From contig NZ_CP022752.1 of assembly GCF_002263515.1 (NCBI RefSeq), forward strand, positions 124,001 through 188,000: a stretch of 64,000 nt of DNA. Reading direction: 5' to 3'. The notes below the pieces were generated by a model. The model was not told where the DNA came from. It saw only the letters and a list, made by a program, of their open reading frames with translations, and ran no database searches. Positions within the stretch are counted from its first letter, which is position 1, and the number at the start of each line of letters is the position of its first letter. The position numbers were made by a program, and so were the translations under genes. This stretch comes from Actinopolyspora erythraea. Lineage in GTDB: Bacteria; Actinomycetota; Actinomycetes; Mycobacteriales; Pseudonocardiaceae. Below are positions 45,432 to 54,358 of this stretch, piece after piece.

Positions 45432-46130
45432 GTGTCTGCAATCGAGGACGTAGGGACGCTCATGCGAACGGCTAGGCTGGACGCTGGCCTATCCCTGTCC
45501 CGGATGGCTGAGCTGACGCACTTCTCAAAGCCCTACCTCGGGCAAGCCGAGACGGGGACACGTACGGCAACGATGGACGTAGTAGACGCCTACGAGCGCG
45601 TGTTAGGGGCCGGTATGTGGCGTAAGGAGATCACCCACCCAGGACTAACCAGGATCAAGGGAGAACAGCGCCTTTCCGCCCTCGTCCAGTCGATTCGCTC
45701 GGGTAGTCCGGATGTACTCAGCAAGCGCCCTACGGCTCACGCCACGGATGTGGCGGTGGGAACTCGGATGGACCCGGACGGTATCCGGCAGTTTCGTCAG
45801 TGGATGACCGAAGGCGAGACGGCAACGCTGCGGACGAACTCCCTCAGCGTGCTGGCCAAGCTTCCTGGCCGTGAGAACGCGGAACTGGTCGTTCAGGTAC
45901 TCGAAGAGGACCCGAAGGTTCGGCGGTTGTGCCTCGCCTCGGACATTTCCCGATTGACTCAGGTGGATTGGAAGACAGCGCTACGGGTAGCCGACGACCT
46001 TCCGTCGCACCCGGAGCCGAGGAAGCTCGCGCGGAAGGCAGCGAAGGAAGCTGTGGACCCCAAGGACACAGAGAGCCGCTGGTGTGGTTCGTACATGCTG
46101 CGGCATCTCGCCCCGGTGGTAGGCCGCTGA
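45432..46130 (+). CDS. XRE-family regulator
   Basis: 232 residues. The helix-turn-helix lies at about 8-60: VGTLMRTARLDAGLSLSRMAELTHFSKPYLGQAETGTRT (split by eye) and VVDAYERVLG. The remaining 170 residues are helical and HEAT/ARM-like in feel (LSVLAKLPGRENAELVVQVLEEDP, DDLPSHPEPRKLARKAAKEA) and do not match DUF5753. GTG 45432 is the start. Base composition is lower in GC than the housekeeping genes around, suggesting acquisition. A strong terminator follows 93 nt after the stop. Confidence 0.85.
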   Translation: MSAIEDVGTLMRTARLDAGLSLSRMAELTHFSKPYLGQAETGTRTATMDVVDAYERVLGAGMWRKEITHPGLTRIKGEQRLSALVQSIRSGSPDVLSKRPTAHATDVAVGTRMDPDGIRQFRQWMTEGETATLRTNSLSVLAKLPGRENAELVVQVLEEDPKVRRLCLASDISRLTQVDWKTALRVADDLPSHPEPRKLARKAAKEAVDPKDTESRWCGSYMLRHLAPVVGR

Positions 46131-46222
46131 TCGCTTACAGCGGCTCTCAAAGATCCGTGAGTTAGCCACAGACGACCAACTACAACCGCGTAAGGCGGAC
46201 AAGGTCGCCCCCTGAAACGAGA

Positions 46223-46260
46223 GAACCCCCGGCCGATCAAGGCCGGGGGTTCGTTGTATT
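46223..46260 (+). terminator. Strong Rho-independent terminator
   Basis: GAACCCCCGGCC (46223-46234) pairs perfectly with GGCCGGGGGTTC (46241-46252) around GATCAA and is followed by GTTGTATT, the best intrinsic terminator in the window. Confidence 0.88.
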
Positions 46261-46975
46261 CTCTCAATGCCACTATCAAGAATACGGTGCTGAGCATAGC
46301 ACGGAATATGCTTCCCTCCGTGGTCGCTCCGGGCAGGTCACGGGCAGGGTGTAAGTCCCGGCCACGGTTCACAGCCGTGAGGCTCCCGGTTAGAGCGGGT
46401 GAAGCTCGCGCGTCAGGCAACGCACGATCTAGGCGAACCCGGCCGTGTAAGTGGTAAGCCCTGGCGCTCATGCTCGTGTACCCTGGCCATCATCCCGGCA
46501 CTGCGCGTAACCCCCGGATCGGTGAGCCCTTAATCCGGCTCACGGGGTGAGTCTCCCGATACAAGACACGGTGTACCGGAGTCGTTTCGTTCGGCTGCTC
46601 ACCTCCCCCTTGGTTTCGGATGAGGTGTGTCTAACGCCGTTGATCTCTAAATCAGGGGGGCTCGCAGCTCAACGTGTCCAACGGATCCCGGTAGCCGCGA
46701 AGGGGTTCCTTGTCAATCTCAGAGCCACTGAGAGACCAACAGCGAGGATGGACGGCGGCTTGGTTCCGGGGCTGAGTTGTGCCTGTCGGGGGTTGCAGTC
46801 TGAGACCGGGATCAACCCCGTTGTCTGGGAGGTCTCTTAGCCTCACGGGGTCAGCACCGAGTCAGCACAAGAGAGGTCACGAGAGGTAGAACGCGATAAC
46901 CAACAGGTAAGACAAAGCTGTTAAAACTCCATCTCACCTGCTGGTTTGACAATCGTCGGCAGGGAAGATATATGG
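46261..46975. other. Unexplained non-coding stretch, possibly structured RNA or element remnant
   Basis: Just over 700 nt with no gene-like frame on either strand and a composition clearly below the local GC level. Several short stems can be drawn (e.g. CACGG-TTCACAG-CCGTG near 46371-46387). CTCACGGGG recurs near 46537 and 46834. No tRNA, tmRNA, RNase P, SRP or riboswitch pattern was convincing. It may be the flank of a lost integrative element. Confidence 0.4.
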
Positions 46976-46995
46976 CCTATTCTGTCCATGCTGGT

Positions 46996-47574
46996 TTAGT
47001 AGGAGTACTCCGGCAGGGGTTGCCCGGAGACCTTGCGCAACACGTCGGCCACGTTCTGCAGCCACCACACGGCGAACCGCGCGGGCGTGAGCGGATCGCT
47101 CCAGTCGGCCGTCTTGTCGAAGTGCTCGTCGATGGGCGGGCAGCCCGGGCCGAGCACGCCGTGCTCCACGCCGTAGGCGATGCGCATGTTCACCAGCACC
47201 CAGAACCACGCCTCGACCTGCTCGGCGTCGCGCAGCACCAGCCGTTCGCCCGTGGCGGGCAGGGTGCTCAGCGCCACGTCGGCGTCCTCGCGGAGCCGGT
47301 TGACCAGGTCGGCCTCCAGCCAGCCCCGCAGCGCGTCGTCGTCCACGGGATCGCACCAGCTGTCGCGCAGGGCGCGCAGCATGGTGGAGTCGAGCGGTGT
47401 GACGGGCAGCGGGAGCGAGAGCCGTTCGCACAACCAGTCGTACTCGCGGTACTCGTCCAGCCTCCCCTGGATGAGCTCACGATATCGTGGCAGTGAAGCG
47501 CGTAGCCACTTGAACATGGTCGAATCGAACTCAGCGACCAGCTTGTCGTCCACAATGGAGCACTTCACGGCCAT
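46996..47574 (-). CDS. Hypothetical protein, weakly DUF2017-like
   Basis: 192 residues, soluble and mostly helical: MFKWLRASLPRYRELIQGRLDEY, LDSTMLRALRDSWCDPVDDDALRGWLEADLVNRLREDADVALSTLP (from about residue 62) and the more conserved-looking DAEQVEAWFWVLVNMRIAYGVEHG, which resembles the actinobacterial DUF2017 family. GGGAG sits eight bases before ATG 47574. The assignment is tentative and no function is known. Confidence 0.6.
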   Translation of the reverse strand: MAVKCSIVDDKLVAEFDSTMFKWLRASLPRYRELIQGRLDEYREYDWLCERLSLPLPVTPLDSTMLRALRDSWCDPVDDDALRGWLEADLVNRLREDADVALSTLPATGERLVLRDAEQVEAWFWVLVNMRIAYGVEHGVLGPGCPPIDEHFDKTADWSDPLTPARFAVWWLQNVADVLRKVSGQPLPEYSY

Positions 47575-47726
47575 ATCCGAGTCTCCCATCGCCCGGCCCC
47601 GAATCCGATGTCGATTCTCGCAGCCGACCCGACGGGAGTTACAACCGCATCCGCGATGTGATAGCGAGTGGCGCTCCTGGGGCTCAACCGCAGGTCACGC
47701 CACCCGCCCGATCGGTGCTCGGTCGC

Positions 47727-48560
47727 TCAGTAGCGGTGTGCCTCGGCCTTGCCGGTCTTGGCGTTCCAGGTGATGTAACCGTTCTGGAAATCGCTGCGCC
47801 GTCCGTTTTCGATACCGTACTCATTGGAAGTGGGAAAGCCCAGCCAGGATTTCTCGGCGCCGAGCTCCAGCCACAGATCGCGGATCGTGCCCTGCACCGA
47901 GTGCGGGCCGGCGGATTCGCTCCAGTAGACCGAGGCTCCCAGGTGGTCGGCGCCGCGGAAGTGGGTGTAGACGCCCTTGCCGCCGGGGGTGTCGGTCGTG
48001 GTGGACGTCGGGTAGTCCAGGAAACCGCGCTCGTAGCCGTGCTTGGCCCAGAACTGCCTCGGCGGTCCCCAGACGCCCTGCGCCCCCGTCTTCGGGGTCC
48101 AGTAGATCGAGGCGACTCCGATCGCGTCGGTTCCCACGAAGTGGTTGTAGCGCCCCTTGCCGTCCGGGGTCTTCAGCTCGTCGGTGGTGGGCACCCCGTA
48201 GGTTTCGTGCGTGCCGACCTCGGTGTAGCGGGCCGCGATGGCGCCGTGCACCTCGTGCGTCCCGGTGTCGTCGGTGTGGTACATCCAGCCGTTCTGGAAC
48301 TGCTGGTAGGAGATCCCGTCCACGTGGTACTCGGTGTCCACGGGGTGCCCGAGCGTCTCGCGCAGCTTCGGGTCGTTCCAGTAGCGGTGTTCGATTGGGG
48401 TGAACTCGGCCGAGGAGGCCCGCTGGGCCCGTTGCTGCTCGCGCGGCGTGTCGACGTCACCGCTGGCGGTGCCGGACAACCCCAGGGAGAGGGTGGCCGC
48501 GAGCAGAGTGGCGGCTGCCGCCGCCGCTCTGCGGAAGATCGAACCGTTTCCGGAAAACAC
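47727..48560 (-). CDS. Secreted LGFP-repeat protein (short)
   Basis: 277 residues. Signal peptide (RAAAAAATLLAATLSLGLSGTASG), then about five LGFP-type repeats of some 50 residues, each with a Leu-Gly-x-Pro motif (TLGHPVDTE, ETYGVPTTDE, GFLDYPTST, SWLGFPTSNEY) and an aromatic IYW / VYW strand. LGFP domains are found in actinobacterial wall proteins and are thought to hold them to the envelope. AGGAG precedes GTG 48560 by seven bases. It is followed upstream by a second, larger LGFP gene on the same strand. Confidence 0.85.
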   Translation of the reverse strand: MFSGNGSIFRRAAAAAATLLAATLSLGLSGTASGDVDTPREQQRAQRASSAEFTPIEHRYWNDPKLRETLGHPVDTEYHVDGISYQQFQNGWMYHTDDTGTHEVHGAIAARYTEVGTHETYGVPTTDELKTPDGKGRYNHFVGTDAIGVASIYWTPKTGAQGVWGPPRQFWAKHGYERGFLDYPTSTTTDTPGGKGVYTHFRGADHLGASVYWSESAGPHSVQGTIRDLWLELGAEKSWLGFPTSNEYGIENGRRSDFQNGYITWNAKTGKAEAHRY

Positions 48561-48685
48561 GGGATGCTCCTGTTCAGCTCGGCGAATCCGAACGACGTCC
48601 AGCGTGGGAGCGGGGACCCGAGTGTTGTGGCACGGACACGGCCGAACCCGTGGCTCGTCCCGGTTTTTCACCTGTTCGAGATAAC

Positions 48686-48720
48686 GAAGGGCCTTCCGGA
48701 GCGGATCCGGAAGGCCCTTC
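48686..48720 (-). terminator. Terminator between the two LGFP genes
   Basis: GAAGGGCCTTCCGG (48686-48699) pairs perfectly with CCGGAAGGCCCTTC (48707-48720) around a seven-base loop, 56-90 nt after the stop of the large LGFP gene on the minus strand. Confidence 0.8.
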
Positions 48721-48775
48721 TGGAATCTCCGAGCGTCACACCCCTCGGGTGATCAGCCCGGTGTGAACGGTTCGG

Positions 48776-50989
48776 TCACCACGGCCGGTCGACGATCTCG
48801 CCGGTCTCCGGGTAGTAGGTGATGTAGCCACCCTGGAAGTCGACTCGGTAGACGCCATCCACCTCGTACTGACCGCTGGTCGGGTAGCCCAGGTAGGAAC
48901 GCTCCCATCCCAGCTGCTGCCACCGGTCGCGGATGCCGCCGAAGACCGCGTGCGCCCTGCCGACGCTATCGCTCGAGTAGATCGAGCTGCCGCCAGCACC
49001 GTTGAAGTGGTTGTAGCGAGCCTGACCGTCCGGGGTGATGCGCTGGTCGGTGGTCGGGTAACCCAGGGCACCGCCGGGGCCGCCGTACTTCTTGCTCGCG
49101 TACCTGGAGGCGATCTTGCCCTGTACCGAGTGCGCCCCGGTCTCCTCGCTCCAGGCGATCAGGGCGAACATGCCGTTCTGACCGCTGAAAGCGTTGAACC
49201 TGCCGCTGTAGCCTAGACCTTCATAGCCGGGGAGTTCGTCGGTGATCGGGTAGCCCAGTGGGCCGCGTTCCCAGCCGGTGGATGCCCACTTGTCCCGGAT
49301 GGCGCCCCGGATCGTGTGTGCGCCGGTCTGTTCGGTCCAGTAGATCGAGCCGTTGTGCTCGAAGTGGTTGTACCGGCCGTTACCGTCCGGTGTGGCTGTG
49401 GTGTCGGTGGTGGGGTAGCCCAGTGGGCCGCGTTCCCAGCCGGTGGACGACCACTTGTCCCGGATAGGGCCCTGGACCGTGTGTGCGCCGGTCTGTTCGG
49501 TCCAGTAGATCGAGCCGTTGTGCTCGAAGTGGTTGTACCGGCCGTTACCGTCCGGTGTGGCTGTGGTGTCGGTGGCGGGGTAGCCCAGCGGGCCGCGTTC
49601 CCAGCCGGTGGATGCCCACTTGTCGTAGATGACGCCCCGGATCATGTGTGCGCCGGTCTGTTCCGACCAGTAGATCGAGCCGTTGTGCTCGAAGTGGTTG
49701 TACCGACCGTTACCGTCCGGTGTGGCTGTGGTGTCGGTGGCGGGGTAGCCCAGCGGGCCGCGTTCCCAGCCGGTGGACGACCACTTGTCCCGGATAGGGC
49801 CCTGGACCGTGTGTGCGCCGGTCTGTTCCGACCAGTAGATCGAGCCGTTGTGCTCGAAGTGGTTGTACCAGCCGGTGTCGTCCGGTGTGGCTGTGGTGTC
49901 GGTGGTGGGATAGCCCAGCGGGCCCGCTCCACCGCCGGTCTCCTCCCACTTCGCCAGGATCTTGTCCTGCAGCACGTGGGCCTGCGTCTCGGTGGTCCAG
50001 TAGATGGCGCCGCCATTGGCGAACTCGCTGTACTGGCCCCGGCCGTCCGCTGTCGCGGTGGTGTCGGTGGTCGGGTAGCCCAGCCGGCTACCGCCGCCGC
50101 CCTCGGCGCGCCACTTCTTGAGCACGGGCTCGCCGAGCACGTGGGCTTGCGCGCCCTCCGGCGCGTAGATCGCGCTCGTTCCCCGCTCGGAGCTCACGAA
50201 CTCGCCGTAGGGAGTCCCCAGGTCGTCGGTGAGCACGTTGGTGGCGGGAACGCCGAGCGCCTCGTGGCCGCCCGCGTTCAGGTAGGCCTCCAGCACGGCA
50301 CCCGAGACGGAGTGCACGCCCTGGCCTTCCGACCAGTAGATCCGGGCGTTGTCGTACTGCTGGTAGCGGATCGAGTCGCTGACTACCTGTTCCTCGCCGA
50401 CCGGCTCGCCCAGCCGCTGCTGCTCGGCTTCGCTGAGGTTCTGGTAGTACTCGTCGATCTTGCCGGCGCCGGGGCCCTCGTCGACCTGACCACCGCCGTC
50501 GCCGGAACCGTCATCGGAGCCGGAGTCCGAGTCGTCGGTCGAGCCGTCACCGGAGCTGTCGTCGGTCGAGCCGTCACCGGAGCTGTCGTCGGTGGAGCCG
50601 TCCCCGGAACCGGAGTCGTCGCTCGAGCCGTCGTTGGAGCCGTCACCGGAGTCTCCATCGGTGGCTCCCCCGTCGGTGGAACCATCGCCCGAGCCCTCGG
50701 TCGAGCCGGAGTCGTCGTTCGTCCCGCCGTCGGTGCCCCCGTCGGTCGAGCCGGAGTCGTCCCCGGAGGTGTCGTCCCCAGAGTCCGAAGAGTCCGAGCC
50801 GTCGCTCGACCCGTCGCCGGCTCCGTCGTCGGTGGAGCCGGTCTTCTCCTGGGTCGACTGGGTGGTCTGCGTGTCCTGCTCGGGCTGTTCGGTGGCCGCG
50901 GCCGCGGCCGCTGGCGCGGCCACGCCCGCGGCCAGGGCGGCTGCCGTGCTCAGCGCGACAGCGTGCCCCACGAGATTCTTGACCGTCAC
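48776..50989 (-). CDS. Secreted LGFP-repeat protein with Asp/Ser/Gly-rich stalk
   Basis: 737 residues. Signal peptide (VGHAVALSTAAALAAGVAAPAAAAAA), then a 135-residue low-complexity stalk of Asp, Ser, Gly and Thr (e.g. DDSSGDGSTDDSSGDGSTDD), a helical junction KIDEYYQNLSEAEQQRLGEP, and about eleven LGFP repeats of 50-55 residues (pattern GPLGYPTTDTTATPDGNGRYNHF then GSIYWTEQTGAHT). The C-terminal repeats diverge. The stalk would place the repeats far outside the membrane, within or on the arabinogalactan layer. AAGGGG lies five bases before GTG 50989. At the DNA level the middle repeats form a near-identical 165-bp tandem array. Confidence 0.88.
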   Translation of the reverse strand: MTVKNLVGHAVALSTAAALAAGVAAPAAAAAATEQPEQDTQTTQSTQEKTGSTDDGAGDGSSDGSDSSDSGDDTSGDDSGSTDGGTDGGTNDDSGSTEGSGDGSTDGGATDGDSGDGSNDGSSDDSGSGDGSTDDSSGDGSTDDSSGDGSTDDSDSGSDDGSGDGGGQVDEGPGAGKIDEYYQNLSEAEQQRLGEPVGEEQVVSDSIRYQQYDNARIYWSEGQGVHSVSGAVLEAYLNAGGHEALGVPATNVLTDDLGTPYGEFVSSERGTSAIYAPEGAQAHVLGEPVLKKWRAEGGGGSRLGYPTTDTTATADGRGQYSEFANGGAIYWTTETQAHVLQDKILAKWEETGGGAGPLGYPTTDTTATPDDTGWYNHFEHNGSIYWSEQTGAHTVQGPIRDKWSSTGWERGPLGYPATDTTATPDGNGRYNHFEHNGSIYWSEQTGAHMIRGVIYDKWASTGWERGPLGYPATDTTATPDGNGRYNHFEHNGSIYWTEQTGAHTVQGPIRDKWSSTGWERGPLGYPTTDTTATPDGNGRYNHFEHNGSIYWTEQTGAHTIRGAIRDKWASTGWERGPLGYPITDELPGYEGLGYSGRFNAFSGQNGMFALIAWSEETGAHSVQGKIASRYASKKYGGPGGALGYPTTDQRITPDGQARYNHFNGAGGSSIYSSDSVGRAHAVFGGIRDRWQQLGWERSYLGYPTSGQYEVDGVYRVDFQGGYITYYPETGEIVDRPW
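49261..50085 (-). repeat. 165-bp tandem repeat array inside the LGFP gene
   Basis: GGCCGCGTTC recurs at 49261, 49426, 49591 and 49756 (plus strand), exactly 165 bp apart, and a diverged unit starts at 49921. The first four units are almost identical, the fifth less so. One unit encodes 55 residues, one LGFP repeat. Confidence 0.85.
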
Positions 50990-51507
50990 ATTGTCCCCTT
51001 TCTGGTCTCGTTCCATGATCGGACGAAAGGGGCGGGAATGTCGCGTCCTGTTATCGTTTCGCAGTCGAATTTACCCGTGCAACTGTCTCGTTCGAGGGTG
51101 TAACGCGGTGACTCGGACAACACGCCACGTTTATCCGGTGACTCCGTGTCGCCACTGCTCGCGGCTTTGGCGGAGTGAGGAAGTGGCGTCGAATGAGCAA
51201 ACGATCTCGCCCGGTTCGGTCAAGGCGAGCGGAATTCCGGGAAAACCCGTTTACCGTCGGCAGCGGAGTGTTTCGAACAGTTGTTCCGGCGGGCGCGGTG
51301 CCGACCCGGCCCGCGAGTCCGGTACCCCGGTGAACGGCCCGCGACACGAACACGCCCGGTGCGCGTCCCGTTGGGAACGCACACCGGGCGGTGTCCGGTG
51401 GTCACTGGTCGTGAGTGCCCACTCGTGGTCGCGGCCCCACCGCGTGGGAGGAGACTGGAGACTCGGCGAGGTGGATCACCCCGGCCGGGGAGGTCGGGGG
51501 AGTTCGG
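50990..51507. other. Gap between dprE2 and the large LGFP gene
   Basis: About 520 nt without a supported gene. It should carry the promoter of the LGFP gene (right of 50990) and holds a hairpin at 51353-51390. A relatively AT-rich patch lies around 51040-51110. Confidence 0.4.
51353..51390 (-). terminator. Hairpin downstream of dprE2
   Basis: CGCCCGGTG (51353-51361) pairs with CACCGGGCG (51382-51390), with further imperfect pairing inside. It lies about 120 nt past the dprE2 stop on the minus strand. Confidence 0.5.
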
Positions 51508-52263
51508 TCAGAACGGCAGCCTGCGGAACACCACGCGGGGCAGGTGGCGCAGCACGCTCATCACGTAGCGGAACTGGGCCGGGGCCCACACCAGTTCCCG
51601 ACCCTTGCGCACCGCGTTCACGATGATGTCCGCGACCTGCTCGGGAGTCTGTGCCAGCGGTGCCTCCCTGAGCCCCTCGGTCATCTTCGACTTGACGTGA
51701 CCGGGGCGTACCACCGTGACCTTGATCCCTGCGGGCCGCAGCGCCTCGGTCAGGCCGGTGTAGAACCCGTCCATGCCCGCCTTCGCGGAGCCGTAGGCGA
51801 AGTTGGAGCGGCGCACCCGCTCCCCGGCCACGGAGGAGAGCGCGACGATGTGGCCGTGGCCCTGCTTGCGCAGGTGCTCGGCGAGCAGCACCCCCACGGT
51901 GACCGGGGCGACGTAGTTGATCTCGGCCATCTCCCGCGCCGCGGCCACGTCGGTCCAGAGCTTCTCCTGGTCACCGAGCACGCCGAACGCGACGATGCTG
52001 ATGTCGATGTCCCCCTCGCCGAAGGCCTTGTCCAGGGTCTCCGCGTGGCTGTCGGGGTCGCGGGCGTCGAACGGCACGGTGGTCACCGTGCTGCCCGTCT
52101 CGCGCAACCGCTCCGCCGCGGCCTCCAGCCGGTCCGAGGGGCGGGCCGCCAGCACGATGCGGAGCGGGCGCTGCCGCGCGTAGCGCTCGGCGGTGGCCAG
52201 CGCGATGTCGGAGGTGCCGCCGAGCAGCAGCAGGGACTGGGGGTTGCCAACCGCGTCGATCAC
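51508..52263 (-). CDS. dprE2: Decaprenylphosphoryl-2-keto-ribose reductase
   Basis: 251 residues, SDR fold. It reduces the 2-keto intermediate made by DprE1, giving decaprenylphosphoryl-arabinose, the only arabinose donor for the wall. Cofactor motif [18 protein letters not shown] at the N-terminus, catalytic [28 protein letters not shown] (Ser, Tyr, Lys) and [14 protein letters not shown] are typical. The GTG overlaps the dprE1 stop (GTGA): one coupled operon. In mycobacteria aftA follows; here the next gene is unrelated. Confidence 0.95.
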   Translation of the reverse strand: MIDAVGNPQSLLLLGGTSDIALATAERYARQRPLRIVLAARPSDRLEAAAERLRETGSTVTTVPFDARDPDSHAETLDKAFGEGDIDISIVAFGVLGDQEKLWTDVAAAREMAEINYVAPVTVGVLLAEHLRKQGHGHIVALSSVAGERVRRSNFAYGSAKAGMDGFYTGLTEALRPAGIKVTVVRPGHVKSKMTEGLREAPLAQTPEQVADIIVNAVRKGRELVWAPAQFRYVMSVLRHLPRVVFRRLPF

Positions 52264-53627
52264 AGGTTCAGCCTCCTGGCCAGGTCGGAACGGAAGATTC
52301 CTTCGGGGTCGACCGCGGCGCGCGTCTTGCGCCACTCGTCGATGCGCGGGTACATGCGCTCGATCGTCTCGGGAGTGGTGCGGGAGTCCTTGGCGAAGTA
52401 GAGACGTCCACCCACGGACAACACGATCTCGTCGAGCTTCTCGCAGAACTCCGCCAACCCGGGCACGATCGGGAAGTCGACCGTGATCGTCCAACCGGGC
52501 GTGGGGAAGGACAGCGGAGCACGATTCCCCTCGCCCATGCGCTTGAGCACGTTCAGGAACGAGACGTGCCCGGACTCCGCGATCAGGCGCACGATATTGC
52601 GCAGTTCGTCCTCGGCGCTGAACGGTATGATGAATTGGTATTGCAGGAATCCCTTGGATCCGTAGGCACGATTCCATTCCCCGAACATGTCCAGCGGGTG
52701 GTAGAAGCTGGTCAGGTTCTGGATCGCCCCACGTCCCTTTTTGGGGGCCTTGCGGTACCAGATTTCGCTCAAGGCGCTGAAGGTGAGCTTGTTCGCCAGA
52801 CCATTGGGGAAGACGTCCGGAAAGCTCAACAACTGCGGCGCCTCGAAATTCAGCGGTTTGGCGCGCAGTTTCTTCGGCAACTGGTCGAGCCGGGCGAGCG
52901 ATCCCCGGGAGAACACCGCCCGTCCGAGCTTCGGGCCCGTGGAGATCGCGTCGAACCACGCCATGGAGTAGTCGTAGTTCTCGTCGGAGCCGTTCCCGAA
53001 CAGCTCCAGCGTTTCGTCCAGATCCGCGGTCCGGTCGCTGTCCACGATGAAGTAGGCCGACTCTGTGCGCTTCATCGCTATCCGGGCGCGTATCACGATC
53101 CCGGTCAGGCCCATACCGCCGATGGTCGCCCAGAAGAGTTCCGAGGACTCACCGTCCGGGGTGAGCGTGCGCACCTCACCGTCCGCCGTCAGCAGATCCA
53201 GGGAGAGCACGTGACTGCCGAACGAACCGTGTGAGTGGTGGTTCTTGCCGTGGATGTCCGAACCGATCGCCCCGCCGATGGTCACCTGCCGGGTGCCGGG
53301 CAACACTGGTACCCAGAGCCCGAAGGGTAACGCCGCCCGCATCAGCTGGTCGAGATTGACGCCGGCGTCCGCGTCGACCACACCGCTGTCAGCGTCGATC
53401 GTGTGAATCCGGTCGAGCGCGGTCATGTCGACGACGGTGCCGCCCGCGTTCTGCGAGGGGTCACCGTAACTGCGGCCGAGCCCTCTGGCGATCACTCCTC
53501 GCGGGCCGGCCTCGCGCACCACGCGGGCGATGGTCTCGACATCCGGCGTGCTGACGACCTCGGCCATGGTGGGTGCGGTGCGACCCCAGCCCGTCAGCAT
53601 CCTGTGCTCGTTGTTAACCGATCCCAC
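52260..53627 (-). CDS. dprE1: Decaprenylphosphoryl-ribose oxidase
   Basis: 455 residues, FAD-binding vanillyl-alcohol-oxidase fold. It oxidises the 2'-OH of decaprenylphosphoryl-ribose. Seen: [48 protein letters not shown] (FAD site), [24 protein letters not shown] and the catalytic Lys region [11 protein letters not shown]. The Cys that benzothiazinones attack in M. tuberculosis (position 387, NVCVDFPI) is Thr382 here (TITVDFPI), so covalent inhibition should fail. GTG 53627 gives the family N-terminus and follows a TAGACT -10 by seven bases. Confidence 0.95.
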   Translation of the reverse strand: MGSVNNEHRMLTGWGRTAPTMAEVVSTPDVETIARVVREAGPRGVIARGLGRSYGDPSQNAGGTVVDMTALDRIHTIDADSGVVDADAGVNLDQLMRAALPFGLWVPVLPGTRQVTIGGAIGSDIHGKNHHSHGSFGSHVLSLDLLTADGEVRTLTPDGESSELFWATIGGMGLTGIVIRARIAMKRTESAYFIVDSDRTADLDETLELFGNGSDENYDYSMAWFDAISTGPKLGRAVFSRGSLARLDQLPKKLRAKPLNFEAPQLLSFPDVFPNGLANKLTFSALSEIWYRKAPKKGRGAIQNLTSFYHPLDMFGEWNRAYGSKGFLQYQFIIPFSAEDELRNIVRLIAESGHVSFLNVLKRMGEGNRAPLSFPTPGWTITVDFPIVPGLAEFCEKLDEIVLSVGGRLYFAKDSRTTPETIERMYPRIDEWRKTRAAVDPEGIFRSDLARRLNL

Positions 53628-53634
53628 CGTGACG

Positions 53635-53640
53635 AGTCTA
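53635..53640 (-). promoter_or_regulatory. -10 element of leaderless dprE1
   Basis: TAGACT on the minus strand ends seven bases before the dprE1 GTG; no ribosome-binding site lies between. Confidence 0.5.
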
Positions 53641-53806
53641 TCCGCGTGCCGTGGCACGACAGCGCCGGGTGAACCCGTCCCCCACCCGACTGACCGGTTG
53701 GGTGGCTACACTTGCCCCCGAGTCAGGGGCGGCGGGTGACCTGTGGGCGGATTGTCGTCGGGCCCGGAACCCGCTCCAGTGTCGTCGCGACAGCCGAGGT
53801 GAACGA

Positions 53807-54256
53807 GTGGCCGTGGCAGAAAGCACCGCCGAACCCGAGACCAAGCAACTGGGGATCCTCAACCAGCTCGTTCGGTTCGGTCTCATCGGGGCCGTCTGCG
53901 CGATGCTGGACTACGGCTCGTACATGACGCTGCTCGCGTTGGACCTGCCGAACTGGCTGGCCCGCACGCTGGCGTTCGTGCTGGGCACCACCGCTTCCTA
54001 CATCGCGAACCGAAGACTCACCTTCGCCGGCGCCAACACCGGCAACACCAAGGCGAAGGCCGGGGCGTTCGTGCTGGTCTACGTGGTGACCTTCTTCGTC
54101 AACATCGGCACCAACCAGCTGCTGTTCCTCTGGCTGCCGGAGTTCGGCTTCGTGTACGGGGCCCAGTTCAAGTGGACGCTGTGCTGGTTGGCGGGCCAGG
54201 CGCTGGGGACCGGCATCAACTTCGTGCTGCTGCGCTGGGTCGTCTTCCGCGAGTGA
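53807..54256 (+). CDS. GtrA-family membrane protein (Rv3789-like)
   Basis: 149 residues with four membrane segments (VRFGLIGAVCAMLDYGSYMTL, WLARTLAFVLGTTASYIANRRLTF, a third at about 82-102, and the last LCWLAGQALGTGINFVLLRWVVF). GtrA proteins act with lipid-linked sugars; Rv3789, next to dprE1 in mycobacteria, has been proposed to flip decaprenylphosphoryl-arabinose or to recruit a priming enzyme. Here it is divergent from dprE1. GAGG lies seven bases before GTG 53807. Confidence 0.88.
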   Translation: MAVAESTAEPETKQLGILNQLVRFGLIGAVCAMLDYGSYMTLLALDLPNWLARTLAFVLGTTASYIANRRLTFAGANTGNTKAKAGAFVLVYVVTFFVNIGTNQLLFLWLPEFGFVYGAQFKWTLCWLAGQALGTGINFVLLRWVVFRE

Positions 54257-54358
54257 GCCCGCGCCCCCCCCGGGGGCGAGCACCCTTCCCGGAGCCGTCC
54301 GGCCGGAGCCACACGGGGACCGTTCCGCGACCGGCGCCGCCGGTCGCGGAACGATCGG

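Noticed and set aside
46340..46400. GGGTGTAAGTCCCGGCCACGG, reminiscent of part of a cobalamin riboswitch or group II intron
   Set aside because: No B12 box (GCCACTG), no domain V hairpin, no downstream cobalamin gene or reverse transcriptase. Kept only as part of an unexplained non-coding region.
49261..50085. Regularly spaced repeats that might be read as a CRISPR-like array
   Set aside because: The units are 165 bp, in frame, and code for LGFP repeats; there are no unique spacers and no cas genes.
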